NCBI GenBank assembly: GCA_002707365.1
Contig: PAMQ01000018.1
Coordinates: 1 to 64,000 of the forward strand
Length of the DNA: 64,000 nt
Direction: 5' to 3'
DNA from: Trueperaceae bacterium
GTDB taxonomy: Bacteria > Deinococcota > Deinococci > Deinococcales > Trueperaceae
Positions 54,539 to 63,969 of the stretch are shown one piece after another; positions within the stretch are counted from its first letter, which is position 1; every line of letters starts with the position of its first letter. The notes under the pieces are model-generated. The model was given only the letters and a program-made list of their open reading frames with translations, searched no databases and was not told the origin of the DNA. Both the position numbers and the translations under genes were made by a program.

Positions 54539-55327
54539 ATGGCGGGTCCTTTGCAGAACAAGTTGGCAATAGTAACTGGTGGAGGTCGTGGCATTGGTCG
54601 TGAGATAGCGTCCCGGCTAGCCACAGAAGGGGCTGATTGTATGCTAGTTGCCAGGACCACCAGCCAACTTCAGGATGCTGCTGAGGAAATCTCAAGACAG
54701 ACTGGTCAGCGTGTCGAAATTTGCCCGACAGACCTCCGTACTTCTGAAGGTAGTTGTTGTGTTCTAGAGGCAGTAAAGACGAATTTTCATAAGGTCGACA
54801 TATTAGTAAACAGTGCAGGTGCTACCCAGGTGGGAAATTTTCTCGAACTTAGTGACGATGTTTGGCAAGACGGGTTCGCCCTTAAATTTTTTGGAGCTGT
54901 GCGAGTCACGAGATTATTGTGGCCCATGCTTAAAGACAGTCACGGGGTTGTAATCAATATTATCGGTGGATATGCCCGGACGCCAACCTCCCAAGCCATG
55001 ATCCCTGGCTCCGTTAACGCGGCCCTGACTAACTTTAGTAAGGCATTAGCAGAGTTGGGAATCGAGGATAACGTTAACGTAAACGCTGTCCATCCTGGTC
55101 TTACTGTAACCAAACGATTGACGAAACGGATTGATTCCCAAGCAAAGTTGAACGGGACCACAGTAGCGGAGGAGATGCAGGCAGCGACGGATCGAGCCGG
55201 GATTCGCCGGCTCGGTATGACTGAGGACGTTGCGAATCTCGTTGCCTTCTTATGTTCCCCTGAAGCTCGTCATGTTCACGGTGCTGCTATCGCGGTAGAT
55301 GGGGGTGCTACTAAAGGAATGCACTGA
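54539..55327 (+). CDS. Short-chain dehydrogenase-like protein lacking the YxxxK motif
   Basis: A 262-residue Rossmann protein of the SDR family. The cofactor motif TGGGRGIG (residues 13-20) and NSAG (91-94) are intact, and the C-terminal HPGLTVTKRL and RRLGMTEDVANLVAFL follow the family. Where the catalytic Ser and Tyr-x3-Lys should be, the sequence reads INIIGGYAR and MIPGSVNAALTNFSKAL (about residues 154-170), so Tyr is replaced by Pro and Lys by Asn. This fits an atypical SDR branch with GNAAL-type motifs. It may be a non-catalytic or differently acting enzyme. CAGGGAGG precedes ATG 54539. It converges on the amidase gene. Confidence 0.88.
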   Translation: MAGPLQNKLAIVTGGGRGIGREIASRLATEGADCMLVARTTSQLQDAAEEISRQTGQRVEICPTDLRTSEGSCCVLEAVKTNFHKVDILVNSAGATQVGNFLELSDDVWQDGFALKFFGAVRVTRLLWPMLKDSHGVVINIIGGYARTPTSQAMIPGSVNAALTNFSKALAELGIEDNVNVNAVHPGLTVTKRLTKRIDSQAKLNGTTVAEEMQAATDRAGIRRLGMTEDVANLVAFLCSPEARHVHGAAIAVDGGATKGMH

Positions 55328-55371
55328 ATTGTAATCTATTGAGATTATGATTAAGGCGATCTAACTGGTAA

Positions 55372-56814
55372 TTAAGGATTAGTTTCTTTACTCAATTTCG
55401 GCCAGTTACGCTGGCCCTTAGCTTGTTCAAAAGCATGAGCAATTTGAAGTACTCCCAGATCATCCTGGTGACGACCGACGATTTGTAGGCCAATCGGCAG
55501 GCCTTGAGGCGTGAAACCGGCAGGCACCGAAATTGCAGGATTACCCGTAACAGACACGTAGTAACACGATTTCATCCAATCGATGTATGTTTGCATCGGA
55601 ACACCATTTATTTCCCTCACGTATTGTTCAGTCACATTGAATGGTGGGACCTGAGCTACAGGTAGAAGCAAGAAAGAGTAAGGCTTCATAAACTTACGGA
55701 GCCGGTGATATAACTCAGCTTGCTTTTCTAGAGAATCAGCAACTTGAGAGCCTGTTATTTTTGCCCCTTCCTCAACGTTCCAGATAATCGTTTCCTTGAT
55801 TTGGTCGCGATGTTGTTTTACGAGGTCACCGTAAGAATGATGAAAAATCCACGCCCTCTGGACTTTGAAGATCTCATCGGCATCCGAGAAGTCGAAATCG
55901 ACTTCCTCCACGACGCACCCTAACTCTTCGAACACAGTTCGTTGGGCTTCCAGTACTGCAGTAACACGACAATCAACAGGTAAATTGCCTAAGTTAGGGC
56001 TCCAGGCTACCCTGACACCCGAAAAATCTTTATCGAGAGGCTGGGCAAAAACCTCTCCACCCTCCCTTATTGCAATAGGTGATCTATCATCCGGGCCAGA
56101 CAGGACGCTAAGAAGTAGGGCAACATCGGCAACGTTTCGGGCCATCGGTCCCTGAACAGAAAGAGTCGACCACGGAAATTTGTTAGGCCACACAGGAACT
56201 CTACCAGGCGAGGTACGAAAACCAACAACGTTACAAAAACTTGCAGGGTTACGGAGGCTACCACCGGTATCGCTACCATCTGCAAGCGGAAGCATGCCAC
56301 AGGCTAAGGCTACCGCTGCGCCCCCGCTACTGCCACCACAAGTCTTGGTCAAATCATAAGGATTGAGAGTCGCTCCAAATACCTTGTTGAAAGTTTGCGA
56401 ACCTGCTCCGAACTCCGGTGTGTTGGTTTTACCGATAGAGATTCCACCGGCTTTCTTCATCCTTTCGACAATGAGTTCGTCACGATTCGGGATCCAATCA
56501 CGAAAGATTGGCGACCCTTTCGTCGTTCGGATACCCTTAGTTTCAACTAGATCCTTGTGAGCAATCGGGAGTCCAAACAATGGTCCAGGATTTCTTCTCT
56601 GAGCCAAAATCCTATCAGCCTCTCGGGCTTCCTTAAGAGCTTGATCAGGAAGCAGTGTCACGATAGCATTCACTACCGGATTCACCTTTTCGATCAAATC
56701 AAGGTGGGCTAACATAACTTCCTCAACTGATACCTTACGGCGACGTATCAAGCTAGCCAGATCGACTGCACTAGAACTGACGAGGTTATCGCGCATGGCT
56801 GTGGAGTTTACCAC
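55372..56814 (-). CDS. Amidase-signature family hydrolase (2)
   Basis: A 480-residue amidase with a complete triad: K87 (IAHKDLVE), S162 (CGGSSGGAAVA) and S186 (SDTGGSLRNPA). The C-terminal PAISVPAGFTPQGLPIGLQI is typical. It resembles aryl- or fatty-acid-type amidases more than GatA. There is no AtzG-like partner gene. ATG 56814 has no clear ribosome site, and a later ATG (M7) is possible. It runs in the same direction as, and 39 bases after, the MDR gene at 56854, so the two are probably one operon. The substrate is unknown. Confidence 0.9.
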   Translation of the reverse strand: MVNSTAMRDNLVSSSAVDLASLIRRRKVSVEEVMLAHLDLIEKVNPVVNAIVTLLPDQALKEAREADRILAQRRNPGPLFGLPIAHKDLVETKGIRTTKGSPIFRDWIPNRDELIVERMKKAGGISIGKTNTPEFGAGSQTFNKVFGATLNPYDLTKTCGGSSGGAAVALACGMLPLADGSDTGGSLRNPASFCNVVGFRTSPGRVPVWPNKFPWSTLSVQGPMARNVADVALLLSVLSGPDDRSPIAIREGGEVFAQPLDKDFSGVRVAWSPNLGNLPVDCRVTAVLEAQRTVFEELGCVVEEVDFDFSDADEIFKVQRAWIFHHSYGDLVKQHRDQIKETIIWNVEEGAKITGSQVADSLEKQAELYHRLRKFMKPYSFLLLPVAQVPPFNVTEQYVREINGVPMQTYIDWMKSCYYVSVTGNPAISVPAGFTPQGLPIGLQIVGRHQDDLGVLQIAHAFEQAKGQRNWPKLSKETNP

Positions 56815-56853
56815 CCGCCTGAATTTATTCCCAGCAAATTAGGTGTAGCAAGG

Positions 56854-57876
56854 TCATTCCCAAGGATGTAAGATCACTTTGCCTGTCTCTTGGGTGGCTA
56901 TGGTCTCGAATGCCCTTTGGATCTCATTAAGAGGGAATGTGTGGCTGACAAGTGCATCAAGACGCTTTGAACGTCTTATAACTTGCATGAGTTCGGGATA
57001 CAAATTTAGATTGTAGTGCCATGAACCCATAACGGTAAGACCATTCTGAAGTAGATCACGACTCGGGTGCACCTCTATCGGAGTGGGCGTTTGACCTACA
57101 TAAGCAACCTTTCCCCGTCTCCGCACAGCCTCTAAACAGAGTCGCTGAGCTACATTATTACCAGAGCAATCGATTGCAGCATCAACCCCGCCTTCCGACC
57201 AATCAAGGATGTCATCAAGCAGGGTACCTGAGGTCCCATCTAGGACAAGCTCGGCACCAAGTTCTATTGCTTTATCCCGTCGCCACGGAACTAGGTCAAC
57301 CGCTATAACTCGAGCACCACGAAATGAAGCGTTCAGCACTCCCCCTAAGCCAACTGGTCCGAGGCCAGTGACAAGCAACGTATCAAAAGTATCAAGGCCA
57401 ATAGACGTCATCGCTCCGAAGGTTGGACCTAGGGCACAAAGAGCCAGAGAAGCATGATCGAAGGAGACGTCCTGGGGGATTTGAGAGAGCAGACGAGCAG
57501 GTTTGAGAATGTATTGAGCCATGGTGCCATTACCATCCTCATTGCCAGTGACCGCCTGGTAGTTGTAATCGTTTTCACAGTAAACATAATCTCCAGCAAT
57601 ACAGAGATTGCAACGACCACAAGATAGCTTTGGTTGGACCACTACCCTGTCACCAACTTGAACGACACCTGGTTGTCCAACAGCAACTATTTCACCAGCC
57701 GCTTCGTGGCCCATGCCTTGAATCTGGCGACCAGAAAGCCAGTTTTTATATTCAGTGCACATGGGAATCGCTTGGATCTTAACCAACACCCAATCCTCTT
57801 TAGGTTCCGGGATTGGTACGTCAACGAGCCTGGCTTGCTGTTTCCCGTGAATGGCTGCGATCTTCATAGTTTCCAT
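56854..57876 (-). CDS. Zinc-dependent alcohol dehydrogenase with structural zinc site
   Basis: A 340-residue medium-chain dehydrogenase. It has a four-cysteine structural-zinc loop in CGRCNLCIAGDYVYC, the catalytic GHEAAGEIVAVG and the coenzyme motif LVTGLGPVGLGGVLNASFRG. The cysteine of the first catalytic position is in MCTEYKNWLSG. Overall layout is that of threonine/sorbitol-dehydrogenase-type MDRs. ATG 57876 is preceded by a strong CCAGGAGGTACC. Unlike the two MDRs at 52250 and 53336 it keeps the structural zinc. It is followed by the amidase gene. Confidence 0.9.
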   Translation of the reverse strand: METMKIAAIHGKQQARLVDVPIPEPKEDWVLVKIQAIPMCTEYKNWLSGRQIQGMGHEAAGEIVAVGQPGVVQVGDRVVVQPKLSCGRCNLCIAGDYVYCENDYNYQAVTGNEDGNGTMAQYILKPARLLSQIPQDVSFDHASLALCALGPTFGAMTSIGLDTFDTLLVTGLGPVGLGGVLNASFRGARVIAVDLVPWRRDKAIELGAELVLDGTSGTLLDDILDWSEGGVDAAIDCSGNNVAQRLCLEAVRRRGKVAYVGQTPTPIEVHPSRDLLQNGLTVMGSWHYNLNLYPELMQVIRRSKRLDALVSHTFPLNEIQRAFETIATQETGKVILHPWE

Positions 57877-58179
57877 GAGCTAGGTACCTCCTGGAATGTA
57901 GGGCAAGGTTTTTCTTTGCCTTAAACGATACCACTGGGTGTGCAGGTATGCGCCCGGTAGAATGTAAGAGCGCCACGAATAGGTTGACGTTTGTGATTCT
58001 GGAAGTTGGTGAGAGTTAACTCTGGCCTCAAAAATTCATGGCTTAACGAGCGTAGAAGACATTGAGTAATTTCCATGGTACTGAACAGACTGTCCTAGCA
58101 GTCCAAGATTCAAGCCCAAGGGTTGGTTTTTTGTCCTTCACCTACGAAACGTTGTTCTAAAATGTCTAGGTCCAATCTA
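57877..58179. other. Intergenic region between MDR and outer-membrane protein genes
   Basis: About 303 bases, holding the MDR ribosome site (near 57887-57893) and presumably the end of the envelope operon transcript. I see no strong hairpin-plus-T-run and no ORF with coding character. Confidence 0.5.
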
Positions 58180-59487
58180 TCAAAATGATTGACTGATTTT
58201 AATGCTGAGGCCTAGAGAGTTGCTTGGACCAATAACGCTGTACTCGGCACCTGTCGGGCCGTAAAAGTTTCGATAGTCAAGATTAACCGTGATGAATTCG
58301 ATTCCAGAGTATGCCAATCCAGCCGTTATCAGGCCTGAGCCATCACTCAAGTTAGATAACCAAAAAAACGACGGGGTTACATCAGTACCGCCTATGTCCC
58401 GGGAACTGAGACTGAGAGCAGCATTGTGATGACCACGATCCAAAAGATCACTTGGGTTCATATTCCCTAAAGCAACCTGGCCAAGGAGAAACGATAATGC
58501 ACTAGGATCTTCTGAAAATAATCGTGGGTTGTCATAACCGAGGCCATTAAATAGGTACTGGGCCGCAGCATTGATATTGAAGCGATCGTTATCGGTGTTG
58601 TACGAAAAACGACCACCTACTGTTCCAGAGGCAAACAAACCGTCTGACGTGGAGGTTAGGTATCCACCGGCGTCATCCTCAATTACAAATATTCGGTCAA
58701 TATTTCCCTGTGCAACTGCCTCAGCGAATACTGTGATATCTTTGACGGCTCCGGTGATTGTCGTCATCACCGCCCAGGGTCCGTCAATCTGGTAGATCAG
58801 ACCGGTGGTGATCTCTGACCGGCGGAACAAGAATTCATAACGTGCGGCAGCAGTAAAATTCCTTCCGTCCTCAAGGTCCTCCATGAGGAGATAACTAGTT
58901 AGGTTACTAGTGCCGATGGGTAACTGACCTTTAAGAGAGACTGGGCCAGCAAGCTCCTCATCCGTGTTCTCAGGGTCAATCCTCTCAATATTGATGAGGT
59001 TAGCCGGACTAAAAAAGAGGCCAACTCCCCAGTTAATAGCTTGTTTGCCTGCCCTTAAGAAAATGGTGTCAAAAACAGTTATGTCTGCAAACATTTCTCG
59101 TAAGCTCACACTGAGTCCTGTTTCCGTATTGTAGTTACCATCGAATTTAAGGAAAGCTCGGAAATCACTGGTTGGTCTAGCGTCTAGAAACAGCCGGGTG
59201 CTTAGATTTGCAAGGCCGCTACTAACAACTCTTTCATCACCCGCATCAAGGTCAAGATTAATGGTGCTAGAAACGGAAAAGCGTCCCCCAATAGAGATAG
59301 TTTCGCTTTTCAGAATGTCATCAAAAGGAGTGGCATCCTCATTTTCATCAACTTCAGTTACGAGCCCGGAATCGCTAAAGAGATCATCACCAAATGTGAC
59401 CTGTCCGAGCGCCGTCGCCCCAAATAGACACATGAAAGCGACGGAAGCAATCTTGATCACGGTCCTGTTACCTATTGACACGTTCAA
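58180..59487 (-). CDS. Outer-membrane beta-barrel protein (DUF1302-like)
   Basis: A 435-residue protein with a signal peptide (hydrophobic VIKIASVAFMCLFGATALGQ). The rest shows alternating strands with turns, for example FRAFLKFDGNYNTETGLSVS, LRAGKQAINWGVGLFFSPAN (a family-like motif) and FITVNLDYRNFYGPTGAEYS, and it ends SLGLSIKISQSF. A terminal Phe after an amphipathic strand is the BAM recognition signal, so an outer-membrane location is likely. TTG 59487 overlaps the upstream gene by 20 bases; GTG 59460, preceded by AGGTAACAGGA, is an equally good start. It is the last gene of the LolD/FtsX/LolA-like operon, probably the outer-membrane partner of that export system (inference). Confidence 0.8.
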   Translation of the reverse strand: MNVSIGNRTVIKIASVAFMCLFGATALGQVTFGDDLFSDSGLVTEVDENEDATPFDDILKSETISIGGRFSVSSTINLDLDAGDERVVSSGLANLSTRLFLDARPTSDFRAFLKFDGNYNTETGLSVSLREMFADITVFDTIFLRAGKQAINWGVGLFFSPANLINIERIDPENTDEELAGPVSLKGQLPIGTSNLTSYLLMEDLEDGRNFTAAARYEFLFRRSEITTGLIYQIDGPWAVMTTITGAVKDITVFAEAVAQGNIDRIFVIEDDAGGYLTSTSDGLFASGTVGGRFSYNTDNDRFNINAAAQYLFNGLGYDNPRLFSEDPSALSFLLGQVALGNMNPSDLLDRGHHNAALSLSSRDIGGTDVTPSFFWLSNLSDGSGLITAGLAYSGIEFITVNLDYRNFYGPTGAEYSVIGPSNSLGLSIKISQSF

Positions 59488-60238
59488 CGTACGCTTTGGT
59501 GAAAACGTTGTTGGGGATTTCGGCGGTGGTGATTTCGGTAATGTTCACCTCAGTCATTTTGCCTTCTAGCAGAGCATCAACAAAGATCATTCGGTCTGCA
59601 ATAAAGCTCTCACCAACCTTTGCGTAGCTCGGGTAAAACGAAGTTCTTAATAACCGTTTGGTTAAGCTATATTCCTCGCTTTTCAGCACTAAACCCTGTT
59701 CCCTGGTAACCCAAATCGTGAGGAATGGGTAGGTTACTTCATCGTTAATAGCTTCGAGCTCTAGGATCCAAACGTCAAAGTTGCCGAGGGTATCTTCAGT
59801 CGCTAGGGCTACGTCGTAATCGGGGGCTAAATTTGAGGCACCAAAGTCGTCGTTATTAGCGTCACTACCTTCGAAACTCTCACTTAGGGAGGTGTAAGTA
59901 AATTGGCGGCTCTCTGGATCGTAGAACCAAAGACCATCCTCGATGTTTAGGTAACCCTGTCCAAGTTGAGTCTCCGGTTTTAGGATTAAAAGTAGAAATT
60001 TGTCTTCATCGTCACGCCGGAAGAACCGCACCTGATTGGTCTCAGTACCCTCGTCAGGATCCTTGGATTCAAGAGTGAACGTTGCTGAGAAATCGCCAGT
60101 GAAATTACTACGATTATCGATTTCTACCAGTAGTTCTTCGAAATCTGGTGTCTGTGCATAAACAAGGGGAATTAAAACCAAAAGCCCCGTGATAATTATG
60201 GCGGTGAAGGCAAAATTGAGACGGATCTTAGGTAACAA
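59468..60238 (-). CDS. LolA-like outer-membrane lipoprotein-sorting-type protein
   Basis: A protein of about 256 residues with a signal peptide (hydrophobic FAFTAIIITGLLVLIPLVYAQ). The mature part has the curved-sheet pattern of LolA-like lipid carriers: FSATFTLESKDPDEG, FRRDDEDKFLLLILKPETQL, GQGYLNIEDGLWFYDPESR and ADRMIFVDALLEGKMTEVNI. The start is TTG 60238, set by AAGGAG six bases upstream; a longer in-frame ATG at 60340 would add an unlikely basic tail. It lies between the FtsX permeases and the barrel gene, so it may shuttle a lipid or lipoprotein across the periplasm (inference). Confidence 0.85.
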   Translation of the reverse strand: MLPKIRLNFAFTAIIITGLLVLIPLVYAQTPDFEELLVEIDNRSNFTGDFSATFTLESKDPDEGTETNQVRFFRRDDEDKFLLLILKPETQLGQGYLNIEDGLWFYDPESRQFTYTSLSESFEGSDANNDDFGASNLAPDYDVALATEDTLGNFDVWILELEAINDEVTYPFLTIWVTREQGLVLKSEEYSLTKRLLRTSFYPSYAKVGESFIADRMIFVDALLEGKMTEVNITEITTAEIPNNVFTKAYVERVNR

Positions 60239-60326
60239 CGGAGTCTCCTTCTTTAATGGCCTAACACGATTAATTAGTTGAAGCCTGGTCATGTGAGTAA
60301 TAAAGCATTGCCTGCTTTGCCTATGT

Positions 60327-61652
60327 TCAGTGGGTCGCACGGAGAGCCTCCGCAGGTTTGAGTCGAGCTGCAGCAGTAGCAGGAATTAGTACCGAAGCTA
60401 CGCTCATAAAGCAGATAAGTAAAAGGTTAAACACTGTACTAGAGGGAGTGATGGAGAAATTAATACTACCTTGTCTTAAAAAGAAGCTAAAGTCGTTTGG
60501 GCCAAAATTTACGAGGCTAATACCGACCATGGCAAGCAGCGCAAATACCAAACCAACAATCGCGCCGCTGAAGGCGATGAAGAAAGCTTCCCAGATAAAG
60601 ATGTTCCGGATTCCAGCACGATGGACTCCCATTGCACGCATAGTTCCTATTTCCGAAGTACGCTCGATCATCCCCATCCGATAGGAGTTTATGACACCGA
60701 CCATAATTATCACAATGATCACTAGAAAAATTACCAGGGCGATGGTATTCATGGTGCGTACGAGATCGTTTAGACCTTCGAGCGCTTCATTAACGTTAGT
60801 GATTTCGAACTTAGTACCCCCCCAACGCTCTTCCTCATCAATTGTCGTGAGGCCTCCTATTTCAAACCATTCCGCAAAATCAGGTCCCCTTTCTTGTTGA
60901 CCACGTGCTACGGTAGGCGCTGTTTTCCCAATTTCATTGAAAAGAGTTTCTGTTAAGGAATCTATTTCTGTTAAATCATTTAGATAGAGACTAAGCGTCT
61001 GGTATTGGTCGGGGGCCATGTCCAGAAGGTTGTTTAGGCCCTCGATGCGGGCGTATCCATAAGAGAAACCAAAGTCCTCATTACCTTGGATAGCTCCGGT
61101 AACTATGAAATCGCCAACGTTAATTTGACCATTGACAGTAGTTGCCTTAACGATGACACTTTCACCAACCTCAAGACCTAATTTGGTTACTGTTTCCTGC
61201 GGAAGTAGAAGACCCGTCTCAATTGCCAGAAAATCACTGGGAGCACCTTCAACAAAAGCGAGACTATCCAACAAACTTTCTTCCTGGGTTATGTCAACAC
61301 CGACAAGCCATTCGGTCTCTTCATTACCACCGAAAATTAATGTGCCATTAGCTTGAGATCGATAGCTTAGTGTTTCAACTTTGTTCCCAAGAACCGCAAC
61401 AGCTTCTTCAACTACGGTGGTATCACGGATTACTGTAATTTCACTTCCTAGATCACTCACCTCGCTGCCTTCAACGTAAATATGCCCACCCGCGGCATCA
61501 GCAACGTTAACCTCAACAGTGTTGATTAGGCCGCCGGTAAAGCCATTAATGAGCGTAAAGATGAAAAACCCAAATGCTACAGCCCCACCGAGCAACAGAG
61601 AGCGTTTGAGTTGTCGTACTACGTTCCGAAAGGCAATAAGCATGATTTGCAT
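60327..61652 (-). CDS. FtsX-type ABC permease (LolC/MacB-like) 1
   Basis: A 441-residue inner-membrane protein with an N-terminal helix (SLLLGGAVAFGFFIFTLING), a large periplasmic domain (about residues 40-275) and three C-terminal helices. The FtsX core MGMIERTSEIGTMRAMGVHR is the coupling segment that contacts the ATPase. A GGGGGGG run precedes ATG 61652. It is 11 bases downstream of the second permease gene. The two permeases probably form a heterodimer, as LolC/LolE do. Confidence 0.92.
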   Translation of the reverse strand: MQIMLIAFRNVVRQLKRSLLLGGAVAFGFFIFTLINGFTGGLINTVEVNVADAAGGHIYVEGSEVSDLGSEITVIRDTTVVEEAVAVLGNKVETLSYRSQANGTLIFGGNEETEWLVGVDITQEESLLDSLAFVEGAPSDFLAIETGLLLPQETVTKLGLEVGESVIVKATTVNGQINVGDFIVTGAIQGNEDFGFSYGYARIEGLNNLLDMAPDQYQTLSLYLNDLTEIDSLTETLFNEIGKTAPTVARGQQERGPDFAEWFEIGGLTTIDEEERWGGTKFEITNVNEALEGLNDLVRTMNTIALVIFLVIIVIIMVGVINSYRMGMIERTSEIGTMRAMGVHRAGIRNIFIWEAFFIAFSGAIVGLVFALLAMVGISLVNFGPNDFSFFLRQGSINFSITPSSTVFNLLLICFMSVASVLIPATAAARLKPAEALRATH

Positions 61653-61663
61653 GGCGGACCCCC

Positions 61664-63118
61664 CTACTTTCTCTGCATTGCCTGGACAGGCGCGATACCA
61701 AGCGCGACTGAGGCAGGATAGAGGCTAGCGATAACTCCTATGACAGCTACAACACCCAACGATGTGAACAGCGACGTAATTGAAAGTACTGGGTTTAGGG
61801 TGTCGCCACCAAAAAGGATTTTTAGGAACAGACTGCTAGTCTGTATTCCTACGGCATTGAAGACTGCTACTATGGCTGTTCCCAATCCCATTCCGACCAC
61901 ACCAAAAACCACGGTAATCATAAGAACTTCTATCGTTATCATGCCACGCACAAATGATTTCTGACCGCCAATTGCTCGGACCGTACCGATCTCAGCGATC
62001 CTTTCAGTAACGGAAATTACAAGGGTATTCATAATGATAATGATCGCGACGACAGAAATTACAATGATGATGACGTTGAGAATAGTTCTGATGCCGAAGG
62101 CAATATTAGCGATAAACCCGGCAGCCCAACGCCAGTTTTCTATAACTATCGTGTTATTTAAGCGATCGGCTAGTTGTTCTCGGAGCGAGACCAGCGAAAC
62201 TCCGTCGGCAACATCAAGTAGCAAAAAATGCCAGGCGTTATTGTCAACGGCGAGAAATTTTTCGCGGACTGAGGTGTCACCAAGGATGTTATCAAAGTCG
62301 AGTGTGCCGCTATCGTCAGAACTGGATTCAGCAGATAAAGATTCGCTAAACAATGTGTCGGAGCCACCACCAAACAACGAGTTTTCAGATATAGGTTCAA
62401 TTGTTGTTGAGGAGTCAAGCTCAGCACTATTTCGAATAGCTGTAAGGCCAGTTAATGTCCGTAAGGTATTAGCATCGACGAATGAAATCCGGTCAAGTAA
62501 ACCAGCAGCGTTCTCGTAATAGCCGATACCTTCAATTGTGACTTCGCGGATCTTAGTTCCTGTTACATTGTTGCGTCCGGAAAGCAGGATTGTATCACCC
62601 ACCACTAGTTCAACCCCATTTTCTTCAAGGACGTCGTCAATAATAGTTTGTGATAAAAGTACGCCCTCTTGCCCATCTTTGAGAAAACTACCTGCAGTGA
62701 GGATAAACCGGTCTGGAAACATCTCGAAGTAACTACTTGGTTCAATTCCCCAAAGCAACGCAAAGGAGAGTGACCTGTCATCTTTACTTATTCCTGCAGC
62801 ACTTGAAAGGATCGGTGTGAACTTTGTTATCCCCTCCATAGTTTGCAGATAGGTAACGAGATTTTTGTAGTCCTCTAGGGGTTTAGGCACCCCGCCGAAA
62901 CCCCCTATGAAAGCAATATCTTCCTCATTCGTGGTGCGGAGGATCAGATCGCCAGTAAAGTTATGCTTGAAGCTGGACTCCATGCCCTGGGTAATGGTTC
63001 CCATTACCGAGTTACCCAGAACCAAGAAAGCTATTCCAATAGCTATAAGAGTACCGATTATGAGAGTCTTTATTTTGTGTTCTCGAAGGTTACGAAAAGC
63101 AATCTTTAGGAGAATCAT
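61664..63118 (-). CDS. FtsX-type ABC permease (LolE/MacB-like) 2
   Basis: A 484-residue FtsX-family permease: N-terminal helix (LIIGTLIAIGIAFLVLGN), long periplasmic domain with a Ser/Asp-rich insert (about residues 240-270: SDTLFSESLSAESSSDDSG), then three helices. The coupling segment reads TERIAEIGTVRAIGGQKSFV. Its ATG overlaps the ATPase stop by four bases (ATGA), so they are coupled. It is related to, but clearly different from, the next permease. Confidence 0.92.
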   Translation of the reverse strand: MILLKIAFRNLREHKIKTLIIGTLIAIGIAFLVLGNSVMGTITQGMESSFKHNFTGDLILRTTNEEDIAFIGGFGGVPKPLEDYKNLVTYLQTMEGITKFTPILSSAAGISKDDRSLSFALLWGIEPSSYFEMFPDRFILTAGSFLKDGQEGVLLSQTIIDDVLEENGVELVVGDTILLSGRNNVTGTKIREVTIEGIGYYENAAGLLDRISFVDANTLRTLTGLTAIRNSAELDSSTTIEPISENSLFGGGSDTLFSESLSAESSSDDSGTLDFDNILGDTSVREKFLAVDNNAWHFLLLDVADGVSLVSLREQLADRLNNTIVIENWRWAAGFIANIAFGIRTILNVIIIVISVVAIIIIMNTLVISVTERIAEIGTVRAIGGQKSFVRGMITIEVLMITVVFGVVGMGLGTAIVAVFNAVGIQTSSLFLKILFGGDTLNPVLSITSLFTSLGVVAVIGVIASLYPASVALGIAPVQAMQRK

Positions 63119-63861
63119 GGTTGTGTTGGGTCAGTTTGAGCGACTGGTTCTGTCGCTTTATGGTTATCAGTAGAAGATTTGTAATCTTCAACTATCTCAC
63201 CGTCTCGTAGTCGGATCACGTGATCCGCGATCTTCACGATGTCTGGGTCATGAGTACTGAAGATGAAGGTGGTATCTAGTTCCCTATTCATCTTCTTCAT
63301 GAGTTCAATTATTCCCTCGCTCGTTTCAGTGTCCAGATTTGCGGTTGGTTCATCTGCCATAACGATGCTCGGCTTTGTAGCCAGAGCTCGAGCTATGGCT
63401 ACCCGTTGACGCTGGCCGCCAGACAGTTCGTTGGATTTGTGGGTTCGCCAATCACTAAGTCCAACCTCATCAATAAGGTGGTTCACCCAACTAGCTCGTT
63501 CTTCTTTAGTAGAAGTACGTTTTCCAAGAAGTAGTGGAAACTCGACGTTTTCAAACACATTTAAGACCGGAATTAAGTTGAAGCTCTGAAAAATAAAACC
63601 GAGTACGTCGTGACGAAGCTTGGTAATCTGTTTGTCTTTAAGTGTGGAAGTCTCTACGTTGTCAATAAAGACGTTGCCTGACGTAGCGGTGTCTATGCAA
63701 CCAATAAGATTAAGGATAGTTGACTTGCCGGACCCCGAAGGTCCGGAGATGGAAGCGAAGTCACCTTTCTCGATGTTAAAGGTAATATCCTTGAGTGCAT
63801 GGACCTCAGTCTTTCCCAGAGGATAGATTTTGTTAACGTCGGTTAGCTGGACGATGGCCAT
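63115..63861 (-). CDS. LolD/MacB-type ABC ATPase
   Basis: A 248-residue ATPase that powers the two FtsX permeases. Walker A is GPSGSGKST (residues 40-48), the Q-loop FIFQSFNLIPVL, the signature NELSGGQRQRVAIARAL, Walker B IVMADEPTANLD and the switch STHDPDIV. The ATP-binding core is complete. A polar tail of about 25 residues (DNHKATEPVAQTDPTQP) follows. AAGGGGAC precedes ATG 63861. It is the first gene of a five-gene envelope operon. Confidence 0.96.
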   Translation of the reverse strand: MAIVQLTDVNKIYPLGKTEVHALKDITFNIEKGDFASISGPSGSGKSTILNLIGCIDTATSGNVFIDNVETSTLKDKQITKLRHDVLGFIFQSFNLIPVLNVFENVEFPLLLGKRTSTKEERASWVNHLIDEVGLSDWRTHKSNELSGGQRQRVAIARALATKPSIVMADEPTANLDTETSEGIIELMKKMNRELDTTFIFSTHDPDIVKIADHVIRLRDGEIVEDYKSSTDNHKATEPVAQTDPTQP

Positions 63862-63940
63862 GGTAAGTCCCCTTGCGTGAATTAGAAATCATACATCTTA
63901 GACTCGCCTCCCAGAAGATCTAATGTGGTGTTAATGGGCG

Positions 63941-63969
63941 AGTATCAAAGGACATTATGCGATTTTCAA
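63941..63969 (-). promoter_or_regulatory. Sigma-70-like promoter for the envelope export operon
   Basis: On the minus strand TTGAAA (63969-63964), a 17-base spacer, then GATACT (63946-63941). This lies about 80 bases before the LolD-like start codon, the first gene of the operon. Confidence 0.55.

Noticed and set aside
62034-62519. Plus-strand ORF of 161 codons
   Set aside because: It is antisense to the FtsX permease gene. The Ser-rich product mirrors the permease coding strand.
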